64,000 nt of DNA from Telmatactis stephensoni (GCA_029948255.1 JALIZF010001721.1:434001-498000), one strand, 5' to 3'; positions 21,698 through 32,390 are shown, counted from the stretch's first letter. A program made the numbers and translations. Notes: a model not told the origin generated them from the letters alone.

Positions 21698-22528
21698 GTA
21701 ACTTGGAAGACTTAATAGTTCCATGTATTTGCATTTTTTGCACGAGGCGCCAAACAGGCATGCAGGCATGCATATCATAAAGCCGGAATCAAACACCGGC
21801 AACAACTCAGAGAATAGAGATGCACATATGGCAATGTTTAAAAAATTATTTAATGGCCTTAAAAAACTTCAATGCCTTTACAATTTACACACCTTACTGT
21901 TAAAGGATTGAATATTCAATATCGAGAAATAAAAAAAAATTGATCTACTAGTTTTCAAGAAACAGTATTATTAAGGTGGATGTCGAAATTCCGAGATAAA
22001 CGCGGCAATTTAGTGCTTTACGTATAGTCGTCTCAACGGCGATCAAAAATAGCAAATACGATGACATATTCACAAAATAAAGAACCATGCCTTGGTATTA
22101 TTTAGAACGAAAAATATTGTAACTTTTCTTTGGAAAATCATTGTTATAAAATAAATTTAGTAAAGTACCCACCGTTTTAAATTTCTTCAAAGTTAAATAA
22201 TTGCTCCGTTTTTACTCAAAATCGGCTTAATAGAATTTCTTGAAACGCTCTCACATTATAGACAAACATTTGATTTACAAAGTCTCATAAATCGTTTTGC
22301 TCGTCGAGGTCAGGATTTTGAGAAAATTGGCAAAATTTCAAATCAAGTGTATAACAATTTCGATGTTAAAAAAGCTCCGATTTCAACCAAACTAGCATCA
22401 TTATAAAATTTGGTCCATTTGTAGTAGGTGTGTGTAAAAAGGTTGGTTAATTTAATTCTGTAACGCAATTAATAGCCGCTTCAATTCGACTACCCGCGCA
22501 CTGGCGAAATAGGGTCCAGCCACCTTAA

Positions 22529-22962
22529 GTTTGACAGGAATTGAAGTCAAAAATCTTGGTAAGTGATGTTTTTAACAATGTTTTTATGCCCATTGATAAG
22601 GCTCAGCTTTAATAGAATGTGTCAGGTTTATTCTTATGGAGAATTTTTAAATCATTTAATTTTGAGATCGTTTTTGAGTGTAAGTAATACAATATTGAAG
22701 TGTTGGTCTCGATCTCGTTTGAGCCTTTGGCAAATGTTCTGATCCTTTAGCAAAAGTAAACAAATGTACAACGATTGCATGTAAACCATCAAATAACTCA
22801 CTTCATTATACAATATTTCAGCTCCTATTAAGGAAATGTAATGGCCTTCATATGTACGAAGAGCTTAAACATGTGGACCTTGATTGCAGGGCCAAACAAA
22901 CACTAGCAATTCCTTTTATATAAAAACTTGACACTGTCTGTGAAAGCTGTCTCTATTGAAGG
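22529..22962 (+). pseudogene. Second Helentron copy, 5' fragment
   Basis: Plus-strand homology to the minus strand of 11200-10780. It includes the GTAAGT donor, GGCTCAGCTTTAATAGAATG, TTTATTCTTATGGAGAATTT, ATGGCCTTCATATGTACGAA and TGGACCTTGATTGCAGGGCC, with indels that destroy the frame. It keeps a TTTCAG acceptor-like site at 22816-22821. It is the other half of the divergent pair with the SAP-like ORF, separated from it only by the TTAA fold-back. Confidence 0.85.
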
Positions 22963-23030
22963 ACGTAAAAAAAATGTTAAAAATATCACTTACCAAGTTT
23001 TTCCGAACATTTCTGAAAGACATTCAAGGT
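22958..23030 (-). repeat. Inverted scrap of the Helentron 5' region
   Basis: Matches plus-strand 11157-11345 (GGGCGTAAAAACATTGTTAA ... TCACTTACCAAG ... TTCCGAAC...GAAAGACATTC) with an internal deletion. It is therefore opposite in orientation to the directly abutting fragment 22529-22962. The switch point falls at ATCGATGG, present in both parent sequences. Confidence 0.7.
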
Positions 23031-23869
23031 AATAACAAACTGCCCTGTCCAACACCATAAAATAGTTCATCACTCTTCGTGTTTTTCTTTTCAATGCATT
23101 TCACATTGTCAAAAATATGCAGTAGATACATGCACCTTTCAGGTGCCTTTTATTTCTTTACATGAATCGCGGCAGAATTCCATAAAAAGTTCACCAGTGA
23201 CATAGTGATCATGAATAAACTTTTCGATTTTCATGAAATATGCTGCACCAGGTAATTGTATCTTTGTATTTACTGAAGCACTGCGGTAGGCATTAAGCTC
23301 AGTGGAATTGAAAAAGAACAATTCTTCAGGCGGCTCTGCTGTTAATATATTCACTAAGCACAGGGGCATCGTCAATCCTTTCAGAAACCATCAAAATCCA
23401 GCAATATCATGGAAAATGGATCGCGATCAAGCCAGAAAAACGAGTGGAATCGTTACATGAACAAACCAAAACGAACAATATTGAACAGCGTTGCTCTTGA
23501 TTTTTGGTTTACGTTTATACTTGTTTGCATTATAGTTTAGATTTTAAAATTTTTAGATGGTTGATGCTTGCAATCTATATAAAAACTTTCTAACATTTTC
23601 ACTGCTACTTGAGTACCTGTATTGTAAAAAGAAAACTGACCATGGCAAAAAATCCAATTGTAAAACTGAATTTAAAAGATGAAGTACATAAATAAAAGAA
23701 AGAAAGAAAAAACAACAACATGTAGCAAAGTGAAAACAAGATATAGAACCAATTAATCAAAGTATGGATTAAATAGTAGAGAAAATAAATAAAGAGAGAA
23801 GAAAGGAAAAGAGTTTTTTAATTGATGCTATAAATATAAATCAATTATTGAATTAATAACATTATGATT
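23031..23869. other. No recognisable gene
   Basis: A 78-codon minus-strand frame at 23139-23375 (PLCLVNILTAEPPEELFFFN...) reads like real protein but I cannot name it. A short hairpin GCACCT-TTC-AGGTGC lies at 23132-23146, beside TGCAGTAGATAC, which also forms one arm of the 11552 hairpin. Confidence 0.35.
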
Positions 23870-24010
23870 CCCCCAAATTGTATGTGATCCCCCCTTTCAT
23901 AACTTTCATTTTCGTCTGATCCCCCCTTTTGCTTTCATGAAAATTAAGTGATCCCCCCAAAAATCCTCCGCCCCCCCCCCCCCCAGGCGATAAATAATGA
24001 CCGGTCCCTA
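23870..24010 (-). repeat. Dispersed G/C-tract repeat, copy B
   Basis: Its right end is the inverse of 19191-19240 (AGGCGATAAATAATGACCGG, TCCCTAA). Inwards it has TGATCCCCCC runs at about 30-base spacing. Confidence 0.75.
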
Positions 24011-24418
24011 ATACACAGCGGTCTTGCTTGGTGATGTATTTCCACACACATATATTCAGGAAAAGTCTATTCAGACTTGAACCAGTAAATAATACCTTTT
24101 CTTTAAACCGGCGTATTCTTTTCCTAAGTGCTGCAAGCTGCTTCGACTTTGATATATACTCTTTTCAAAGTACTGTCCTCTTCTCAATTTCTCCTATAGG
24201 GCAGTGAAGCTTTTGCGATGACAGAGGAGATCTCCTAACAGTCTTTCTTTTCAATTTCCCATTCAGTGATGTAGAATATACCAAATCCATCCCAAAATTT
24301 ATGGTTTCAATTTCTTTATCCAGCACTACTTTTCAAAGTTAACATTGATTTCTAGTATACATTTTCACTATTGTTGGATAAGAGATGTCCTGTATCAATA
24401 TCTACTCCACTTTTTTAG
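24011..24418. other. No recognisable gene
   Basis: No coherent frame or repeat was found. Confidence 0.4.
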
Positions 24419-24794
24419 TCAATGTTGTCTAATCCCAAGGTCATTCCAGTATCCATAATGAAGATCAATTTCCAATTTATCCTCTGAATTTTGATGGCAT
24501 AGAATACCTGGTTTTTCATCATCGATAATAATTCCAACATGACCCTTTCCATCCTTTAACTGCTTATGAAAGCCAGGGAATTCCACAAATTCTAAGGGAA
24601 TCTGACTTGAGAATTTTAAAACACAGCACTTCTTTGTTTCTTGACAGACCATATGTTGTCCTAGCTAGTACCCTTCTTTTGAAGACAGAGAATATTTCTC
24701 CAGGCATGTTCATATCAAAGTGGATAACCCAGGGATGCACTTTTCTCATTCTTGGTGTTAGACAACGAGAAATAGAATTCTGTAAATGCATCAT
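24419..24794 (-). pseudogene. Unidentified frameshifted ORF
   Basis: Two overlapping minus-strand frames read as one protein with a frameshift near 24615-24630: HLQNSISRCLTPRMRKVHPW and FDMNMPGEIFSVFKRR in the first, then SQIPLEFVEFPGFHKQLKDG, KGHVGIIIDDEKPGILCHQN and DLHYGYWNDLGI in the second. The peptide looks like genuine folded protein, but I do not recognise the family. Confidence 0.35.
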
Positions 24795-24817
24795 AATCCT
24801 TTCAAAGATCAGGTATG

Positions 24818-25475
24818 ATCATTCTCGTCCCCAGATCCCACTCATTCACCCCACTTGTAGGCTCTGGGAAACCCTACAAACCGGAAGCAAGAAAACTGCC
24901 AAGTAAGTCCTCACAGCGCATGCTTGAAAAGAGTCCCAAGGGAGCAAAATGTTGGTTGTGATTGGTTGTTTGTTTAGCAGAAGGACTAGAAGAAAGTTTA
25001 AAAATAGAATGCCGTGGGAAGGTTGCCGTTGCTTTTGAAATATCATCCTATAGGCCGTAAAAATGAATCAGATTCGTTTCACCACATCACTTGACATCAG
25101 TCATATATTCTAGATTTCAAGTCATTTTGGTGAGAATTTAGCGTGTTGTTGTGATGTCAAATAAATATTACGTTACGACTGAATTTCAAACTGATTCAAA
25201 CCGCCAAACTGTGTTTTTTCAGTGTCTCATGCTATAATATTCATCAAACATTTCTTGATAATAACCTCGAGCAATTATAACGTCCATATAGATGAATTTT
25301 CCATTCTCGAAATCTTTTTAGTGGTTATATAGCCATTTCTGATGTTCTTATCGAACCTTCCGGTTTCTAGGTTTGTTTAGCCTAAGGACCAATGAAATTG
25401 CGAGAATTTGTAGGGTTGCCCAGAGCCTACGATGGGGAGGAACGACAACCGAGGAGGATCTGGGGATGAGAATGG
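24818..25475. repeat. Diverged fold-back
   Basis: TCGTCCCCAGATCC ... GTAGGCTCTGGGAAACCCTAC ... AAACCGGAAG at 24818-24890 recurs inverted at 25355-25475. Arms are diverged and the 460-base centre has no coding frame. It is probably an old TIR element. Confidence 0.55.
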
Positions 25476-26979
25476 GGTATGATGGAATAACTTCATGTCT
25501 TATTCGCTCACGAATTGGACAATAATTACCTCTTACAACAAATTCTGAAATACGCTGAAGCTCTCTGAAGGTTGCTGAGATATCAATTAAAATGTGTGCG
25601 TTCTCTGTTTGGCCAAAGAGGTTGTGTTTTTCCCTTTCCAACCCTGAAACAACACTATTTAAAACCACTTCAACACTTGGTACACTAACATCTGCCATAT
25701 TGTTTTGTTGATGAATTCGGACCCGTGCTTTGCACGACATCACAGAAACTTGGCCCAATATCGTGGAGAAATTTCCAAGCGTGAGCAGACAACACAGAGA
25801 TGCCATTGTTGACCTTCACTACTCTTCTCAAAGCATGTTCCTAATTATCATCGAGAGGGAGGCTTATTTTATAAACAGATCTTTCACTAGATTGAATTTT
25901 GATTTGTTTGTATTCCTTATGATCCATGTACCATTCATTATGCATATCTATTTTTACATGCAATTCTTCTATCATTTTGATCTACAGAGAGAGGGCATAA
26001 TTTTCCCATAAGGTTGTCCCAAAATCAGCGCTCGTGATTGGCCCAAACTTTGAGGACTGCATCAAACTGGCTTTCTTCAAATTCAAAAAATACTACTTAA
26101 AATCAATTCAAAATTGAGCAACAAATATAAAACAACTTTTAGATAATAACTGTGATAAAATGACCAAAAACAATGACATTTTTTGATAAAAAATAGCCTC
26201 TAAATTGAATTGTAGCTACATATGACTACTGCGAAAAAGCAAACTAAACTGTAATCTGTTGGGTCTAAACTGGAGACCAGAGTTAAAAATTAGTTATTTT
26301 TCTTAGTCAGAAATTTGGACTTTTCTAGCCTCGTCACACTTAACTTTGAAACCCTTTTGTGATGCAGTTTTTCTCTTAGTCCTTTGACAATTTTAGAGTG
26401 TAAGGTAATGTGTACTGACTCAAAAACAACCTATTACAGTATATCCTAAATAAATAAAGTTCAAGTAAAGTAATTTGATGTGCTGGAACTTAAGTAAAGC
26501 AAGTATGGTTATCAAATTAATGCTTGAGAGAAACAGTGTTTCAGTCAAAAGGCCCAATATCCATCGACTTTGGTGATGTTCATGTATACACCAAATAAAA
26601 ACAAATTAGATCACTTTAATCTCACAAAAACAAAAGGCAGCTCCCCTTTCATTGTAAACCACAAATTTGAGTCCCCAAAGATGGTTCTCAGCATCCCAAT
26701 TCCTGTATTGTCGGTGTGCTTTCCTGTCATTTCATGAAAAAGAAAAAAAAAAGAAGAAAAAAAAAGAAAAATACAATGATGTGATAGTGTGGGCACACTA
26801 AGATTTAAACATATTATTTTGTTACTATTCGTTACTGCATCGTAAAGAGCAATACTGTGCTTTGCATAAGGTAACCTGGATATAATGAGCATTTGTACTA
26901 TTTTCGTTCAATGTCATCACAAGAATTACTGTTACATGATTTGCAAAAACAAGTATGGAATTTTTGGTTTCTTTTTCAA
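25476..26979. other. No recognisable gene
   Basis: A minus-strand frame crossing 25806-25690 gives MADVSVPSVEVVLNSVVSGL in one part and could be a first exon, but it runs on into the fold-back arm and has no family. A purine-rich simple tract lies at 26738-26772. Confidence 0.35.
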
Positions 26980-28252
26980 GGTGGTGCATTGTATGTGTGC
27001 CCATAGGAGGCATCTGTCACAAGCAATGCTGTCATCCATGTCAACATCATTCACTGTTTGGCATAGACCACAAAGTCATTCTATTTTATTTTTTGTTTCA
27101 TTTACTGTAAGTATATGCAGCATCATCAAAAAACTTCCTAACTCTCTGTATATCCACATCTTCATGATCTTTAAGTGCATCTGACAACTTGTGTGAAGAG
27201 AGAACATCTTTGCTGTTCAGTAGTTGGTTGCCAGCCAAAGGTGAGTTCTATTTTCTCTTTTTTTTACTTTTTGGCCAACCAATGACCGTCAGCTGGGCAG
27301 CTTTTGGACAACCTCTTTTAAGGATTTTGGGTGACATTGTAGTATTCTTTAATTGTGAGGTGTTGCTGCTATCTGCTTCGTCTAAAGTGTCATCTTCTTG
27401 CTTCATCTCTTCTTCCTTCTCTTTAGGACTAACTGGGCATTGGTTGTCCACCATAGGTTTGGGGCTCTTGAATTTTGGCTTCTCATGATCTGTGGTCACA
27501 TCACTCTTTTTGTCTTTGATCTCTTCCATGTCAAAAACAACCTTATCACCAATTTGCCAGCTTTTAATAATCGTTTCGAAAACACGTTTCCATTGTTTGA
27601 ACATGGCCATTCCTCCCTCACTGGCCAATGAGGCTAAAACGTGTGAGCTTTGCAAAGCTTTCCAGAATTTTTGAGCCTGCGAAAGCATCTTCCAGGTGTT
27701 CTCCTCCTTTGATGTCACATGCACCTCAAAGCTGGGTAATTCTATATAGTCTCCCATGATAGGATTCTCACGGCTGACAACAGAGTTGAACCAATTTTTT
27801 TAATAAAACTCCATAGTTCATTGTTTGTGGGACAAACGGGGATCAAATATCAGAAGATTCAGGAGAGTTCAGACTTAGATGCAGTTAGAGTGAATTTGTT
27901 ACTACTTTTCTGAGAACTACTGTTACATTCTGTTCTAATTTGAACTGCTCAAAAAGAAATCTAAATGCATTGGGCGTCAGGTGCCCTCAGTATGACTGGA
28001 TTTCTGCAACTCTGTTTTCTTCCATGATATGGACATTAGGTATTGATAGTTTCTCTCTTCTCTTAAGCAGTTCATTATGGTTAGGAACTTTGAAAAAAAG
28101 TGCATCAAGCTAGCACATTTTGAGTACACACTTGTAATCTTGCTGAATGAGGACTCCAGCTGGTTATTACTAGTTTCTCCCAGATTAAGATGGTGATCTT
28201 TGAAGTATGCCACCCACTGCTCTTTTATGGGGTGCCAATTCTCAAGATCTTA
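26980..28252 (-). pseudogene. MULE-like transposase C-terminal exons with PHD-like finger
   Basis: Minus-strand blocks in order are: NWHPIKEQWVAYFKDHHLNL, GETSNNQLESSFSKITSVYS and MHFFSKFLTIMNCLREERN (28252-27977); YLTPNAFRFLFEQF in another frame (27960s); ELPSFEVHVTSKEENTWKML, ASLASEGGMAMFKQW and IIKSWQIGDKVVFDME (27757-27248); an exon ending KFFDDAAYTYS just before GTAAAT (about 27115); and CGLCQTVNDVDMDDSIACDR, CLLWAHTMHH (27077-27000), a PHD-type Cys pattern C-x2-C-x13-C-x2-C-x2-W-x-H. The LGETxNNxLESxFxKxKS block is typical of Mutator-like transposases with SWIM fingers. The catalytic core lies upstream of the visible part and is absent. Confidence 0.5.
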
Positions 28253-28329
28253 ATAAGAAGAGATTTTGTGTACAATTTCACTATGAAATATTGCAATAAT
28301 ATACAATTCATACTAAAAATTAAATCTAA

Positions 28330-28376
28330 AAATATGCAACGTTTCGACTTAAGTCAATTTTAAGCAATGAAACCTA
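28330..28376 (-). ncRNA. Decayed hammerhead-like motif beside Penelope remnant
   Basis: The minus strand reads TTGACTTAAGTCGAAACGTT. GACTTAAGTC forms a helix-II hairpin directly followed by GAAACGTT, as in Penelope hammerheads. The CUGANGA box expected upstream is degraded. It lies just 3' of the GIY-YIG remnant, where a Penelope pLTR ribozyme belongs. Confidence 0.4.
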
Positions 28377-28541
28377 AAAAAAAAGAAAGCATGAAGGAAT
28401 GCTTAAACCCCTAGAGACAATGCAATCAAGTAAAAAGTTTTGCACAAAAGGAGTCATTGGGTCGTTGGTATAAATTCCTAAAGAAGACAATGAAACTTAG
28501 TTTGGCATTTTCTTAGAATAGAAAAAAAAGATCATGCTCAT

Positions 28542-28780
28542 TAACATGATTACCTGTTGCAGAATACCTGATTTTATGATTTTAAATATGTTGATGTAAA
28601 TGCTTTGTAGCATCACCAACATAATCAGCATCACACTGATCTCATTTAAAATGATAAACTAAACATTGATTATTCTTGGCAATAGCAGGCTTCTTTTCCT
28701 TAGGCCTTAGAATTTGTAGAATGGTTTTACTACCAAAAACTGGTTGATTGTCGATTCCTCGGACTTCAAACGCTTGCGTT
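28542..28780 (-). pseudogene. Penelope-like element GIY-YIG endonuclease remnant
   Basis: The frame reads KTQAFEVRGIDNQPVFGSKT, ILQILRPKEKKPAIAKNNQC and LVYHFK, then a stop, then DQCDADYVGDATKHLHQHI with another stop and NHK. CxxCDADYVGxTxxHLHQRIxEHK is the GIY-YIG nuclease core of canidate Penelope-like retroelements, with the first motif (VVYLFKC) just upstream. Here the zinc Cys after HFK is a stop codon. No reverse transcriptase is seen upstream; the frame degenerates at the small hairpin at 28783. Confidence 0.75.
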
Positions 28781-28815
28781 TTACTCGTGCCCAGGCCTTT
28801 AGGCCGGCACGAGTC
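28778..28815. repeat. Short dispersed hairpin, copy 1
   Basis: ACTCGTGCCCAGGCCTTTAG followed by GCCGGCACGAGT folds on itself (CTCGTGCC with GGCACGAG, AGGCC with GGCCT-like centre). Nearly the same 33 bases recur at 57607-57640. Confidence 0.75.
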
Positions 28816-28905
28816 TAGTTTTTGGTTTGCTATCAGTCTATCTATCGTCGTAGTCGAGAATGTGCCATGATAACGAGGCAAGCCGCAGGCACCCCAGGCA
28901 ATCAT

Positions 28906-30196
28906 TTAGAGCAGCGTGTAACACCAGCGTATAAAGCAAATAGACGGGTCCGGGTAATCCTCATGGGATAAAAATAATTTCTTTTTGCCTTGTTATGTTG
29001 TAAATATTTATCTTTTTATTTTTTTGTATGATTTTTTCTGGTTCTGAAGCATTTTAAGCTGTTTTTTAATTTGATTTAATTTCCAATGTATTTTGACTCA
29101 AGTGATAGCTTGTCTGGCTCTTTGATTTGAGAATTTCAAGAATTTCTTATGATAAAAGGAAAGATTGAGAACATGTATTTAAATGTTCTCTGTAATTAAA
29201 TGGTATGGCTGAAATTTTAGGGTAGGAACTAAAATAAATACTGTTAGAAAGTCAATGATTACAAAGCAACAGCTACTTTAAAATATCAAAGAAAATAGAC
29301 CGAGGTCAAACAGGTCACCAAAACAGGACAGTGTGCTTTCGTCACACTACAATGAGTCTGCAACATCATGCAATATAGGCATTTGTCAACATGTGAATCG
29401 CTGTGACTCTAGAAGCTATAAAATTACTTAATAAATATCAGACATAAAGGCAGCTCATATCTAAATGCCTTTTTAATTGGAAATTTAGGATCGAGGCTGA
29501 TACCTCCATGAGTTCAAATCAGCTTGCCAGCGAAGCAGACAAATATTCCTCCATTCAGTACCGAACTAGTTTTAAAACATTTATTCTCATGCCAGACTGA
29601 ATTCCACTTGGGCACGAGTAAATGCACTATATTATGTACTAGAGATAAAAATGTCCTTTTGCTATTAGTTCTTCCGTCTTTTTCTTTGCTTGTTTTCTAA
29701 TGATAATTTTTGGCAGCTGTTGAAGTTTGTTTTGAACCATTTTACATTACGTTTCGCTAAACACAAAAAGAAGAAACAGCAAACCTGTGTAAGTATGCAA
29801 TTCTACGCTGAATTTTCTTGATTTGAAATCCACGAGTTAAAAATTACTTGTGCAGGCACTATAAAGAAACTTCTCTCTCTTGTTTATGCCCCTTGAGTAT
29901 CACCGTTTTTTTTAGAAATAAATACAAACTTTATTGAAAAAACTATTAAAATTTACAAGGAATCTATAAAAACTATTTGTGTATAAATATGTCAATAACC
30001 AATTTATATGCAATTGATATTGGATGATAAAATTTGTAACAACTAGAGTGGACCTATATTCAGTACCTTCAGGCCATATATCTAAACAATAAATTCTAAT
30101 ATAGACACGTCACTACTCTAAAATTCAAAAAAAAAATTTAATAACTCCTTATATATAGATAAAAAAAAAGAAGAAAAAGGAAAAAATATATATATA
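28906..30196. other. No recognisable gene
   Basis: AT-rich sequence with no long frame. ATACAAACTTTATTGAAAAA at 29921-29940, followed by AT-rich sequence, resembles a retroelement 3' untranslated tail. Confidence 0.4.
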
Positions 30197-31330
30197 CTAA
30201 AAATTAACATTTAGAGTAAAGTCTTCTATGGATTCACTGTTATTATTATGAAAAGGCACTCTAGAGCCTCTAATGCTTGTATGTACAGATCTTAGTATTT
30301 CAAAGGACAAACGAGTTCTTAACCATGTGATCACCACGGCATATGACTCCCCATTCTTTATTGAAAGCTTCTCAGCAAGGCATTTCAGGAACATTTGACA
30401 TTCAGAACCCATTCTGCCGTTAGTACCAAAGGAGTAAATGTCCCCATTTGCACATCCAAACTCTCTGTTGGTATTTCCTCTTTTTCTTGTTTTCGTGATC
30501 TCTAAAGATTGTCGACGTTGGTTTGTCTTGGTTACACTTGGAGTTAACATGCGTTACACGAACATCAAAAAATGTTGTAACTCCTCTTGTCCAGAACCCT
30601 CCAGCCTTAATATCTAGTCTCGCCTAAGAGCTTGTCACTGCTGTTCGTAGATCAAATCTTTCATTATCCAATGGTTGAAGGTGTGGCTCCGCCTCATCGC
30701 AGATACCATCGTGCCTCTGGGCCACAAAGCCCCCCTTTTTTGCAAGAAAGGGCGTGGTTGACCGTGAAGTTGTTTCCACATGCACAACGGCTTGGTAAAT
30801 CAGGCAAAGGCAGGTTGTAGCGTAGACGTAAAGAATCCCTGAATTCCTGTTTATTTAAGGCTAAGCCTTGCTCTTTCAGAGGTAACGCATTAAGCCAAGA
30901 GCTAGCTCCTTTATCTCTTGCCTGGTTTATTAGCGATACCAAGTCCGACGGTAAAGATGCGTCAAAGTCTTCTATTCTTGATTTTATAGACAAAGACTTG
31001 AGAGATTGTTGGTGTCTTTTGAGCTCCTCTATTGATTGCTCACTAGTTAACATGAAAGTGCTTTGCGTTGTAATAGACGCCACATGAGTTGAAGTTATAG
31101 TTGTAGATGCAGTGTTGCTGTTGCGGGGCTTCAAACCTCAGGTCTGGTATTCCCAAACCCCCTTGTGCCGGTGGTAAAGTAAGAAGTTTACATAATTCAT
31201 CGGGGAGCCGTTCCATTTGACCAAAGATTGTAGGTACAAATATTTCATTAATCACTTCATGTATAGGATCTACATAATCTTCAAAAGACTCAATTGTTCG
31301 CATGTACACCGTTGTAGGAGTAGACAAATG
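30197..31330 (-). pseudogene. Non-LTR retrotransposon ORF2, 3' third
   Basis: Minus-strand blocks: VYMRTIESFEDYVDPIHEVI, LPPAQGGLGIPDL (31327-31130); then a frameshift, SITTQSTFMLTSEQSIEELK, GASSWLNALPLKEQGLALNK, QEFRDSLRLRYNLPLPDLPS and CACGNNFTVNHALSCKKGG, a CxC...HxxxC zinc cluster. A frameshift in the G-run at about 30735 leads to FVAQRHDGICDE, EPHLQPLDNERFD. Further down at 30197-30550, NGRMGSECQMFLKCLAEKLS and VITWLRTRLSFEILRS give the usual C-terminus. This ordered set is the post-RT half of a LINE ORF2 abundant in cnidarians. RT itself is missing. Confidence 0.75.
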
Positions 31331-31361
31331 ATATATACCTAGATTATAATCCTGATCTAAT

Positions 31362-31560
31362 ATGTTTTTTGGTTCTAGAGCACTAAAAAAAATAGAATCC
31401 TACAGAGCTGAGATGGTTGCAAATATGACAGGTACTTTAAGAGATATCCAGGATGGTAGAGTATACCAGAATTATTGTTCAAAAGAAATCGTGCAAGAGG
31501 AAGACAAATTTTCTCTCGTTGCAAGCAATGATGGAGCACCAGTGATAAAGTCAAGAAAGT
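31362..31560 (+). pseudogene. Transposase-like gene, internal exon fragment
   Basis: YRAEMVANMTGTLRDIQDGR, VYQNYCSKEIVQEEDKFSLV and ASNDGAPVIKSRK form the conserved block ahead of the catalytic region in a family of cut-and-paste transposase-like ORFs (xNxDGxPxFKS). It ends abruptly at an AATAATAAT tract and dispersed repeat. The C-terminal half of what seems to be the same gene lies downstream on the same strand at 33083-34540. Confidence 0.5.
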
Positions 31561-31680
31561 ATAATAATAATAATAACTTTATTCTTGTATAGCGCATTCT
31601 AAAAATCTCAATGCGCTTAACAATATAAAAGAACATAAATATATTGCATATAAACAATAGTAGATTCATAGTAAATACAA
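31561..31680. repeat. (AAT)n plus dispersed ATAGCGCATT-type tail repeat
   Basis: AATAATAATAATAACTTTAT, TCTTGTATAGCGCATTCTAA and ATGCGCTTAACAAT form the kind of repeat common at retroelement or SINE tails in marine invertebrates. GCGCATT and AATGCGC pair as a small stem. Confidence 0.5.
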
Positions 31681-32179
31681 ATATACATACAAAAGTACAG
31701 TGTTTGCATTGCTGTGCTTTCTTGTAGAGCTACCCACAAATGAAAGGTACAAGTTTAAAAATATTTTCTTAACAGGCCATTGGTATGGCAAATAAAAACC
31801 TGATGTGCAACTCTTTTTGTAAAGCTTTGTTGATGAGCTAAAGGTACTTAAAGTGCTACTTTGATGAAAGCAGACCAAAACGATAAAACTATTTCAAACA
31901 TTGTAGTTGTAATGTCTAGTCATTCAATAAAACTTGTGTGTAATTTTTTTTGAAAATCTTATCATACAAGCCTTCTAGAAAGCGAGTTTTTCTCGGCCAC
32001 CATTTCATCGGCTGCATTCGTTTACACTCAGTAGAGGAATGAGCCGACGCGGGAAGTGACGTCACACACTCAACCAAAACATAAATCACATGTAATGCTG
32101 GTGCGTCAAAGCTTCATTTTTAAATCTTGGTGGGTCTAAAAACACGATTTTTTTCCAAAATATTATTTGTCATGTAAAA
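31681..32179. other. No gene; GC-richer patch before the THAP exon
   Basis: 31980-32080 contains GGGAAGTGACGTCACACACT, with a perfect TGACGTCA (CRE-like) site near 32058, a plausible promoter for the THAP-type exon that begins at 32180. Otherwise nothing is seen. Confidence 0.4.
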
Positions 32180-32390
32180 ATGTCTCCCGTGCGATGTGTT
32201 GTGCACAGTTGTTGCAACACAGCTGATCATAATTCAGGAATTTCTATTATAACTCCCCTTTAAACAAGACAGAACGCGTGAAGTGGATAAAATTTGTGAG
32301 GACACGTCGGAAGAATTTTGATCCTGATGGCTGCTTTGGGATTTGCTCAGTGCATTTCTTCTGGTTTTACAACGAATTCCAAGGAACAAT
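32180..32390 (+). pseudogene. THAP-domain exon with frameshift
   Basis: ATG 32180 opens MSPVRCVVHSCCNTADHNSG, ISIITPL; after a one-base frameshift near 32262 it continues LNKTERVKWIKFVRTRRKNF and DPDGCFGICSVHF. This matches the THAP zinc finger: Cys pair at the N-terminus, a central Trp, then C-x2-H (CSVHF). THAP fingers are DNA-binding domains of P-element-like transposases and host genes derived from them. The frameshift and the missing remainder show a relic. Confidence 0.7.

Larger units (their letters stand above)
20620..22524. mobile_element. 1.9 kb TTAA fold-back element (Kolobok-like)
   Basis: It starts GGTGGCTGGACCCTATTTCG and ends with the inverse, flanked by TTAA at 20616-20619 and 22525-22528. 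The two arms, about 780-800 bases each, are nearly complementary along their whole length (20620-21400 against 21720-22524). The unpaired middle holds a smaller hairpin MITE and a short exon with a splice donor. TTAA duplication plus G-rich ends suit Kolobok (piggyBac is the alternative). Confidence 0.85.
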
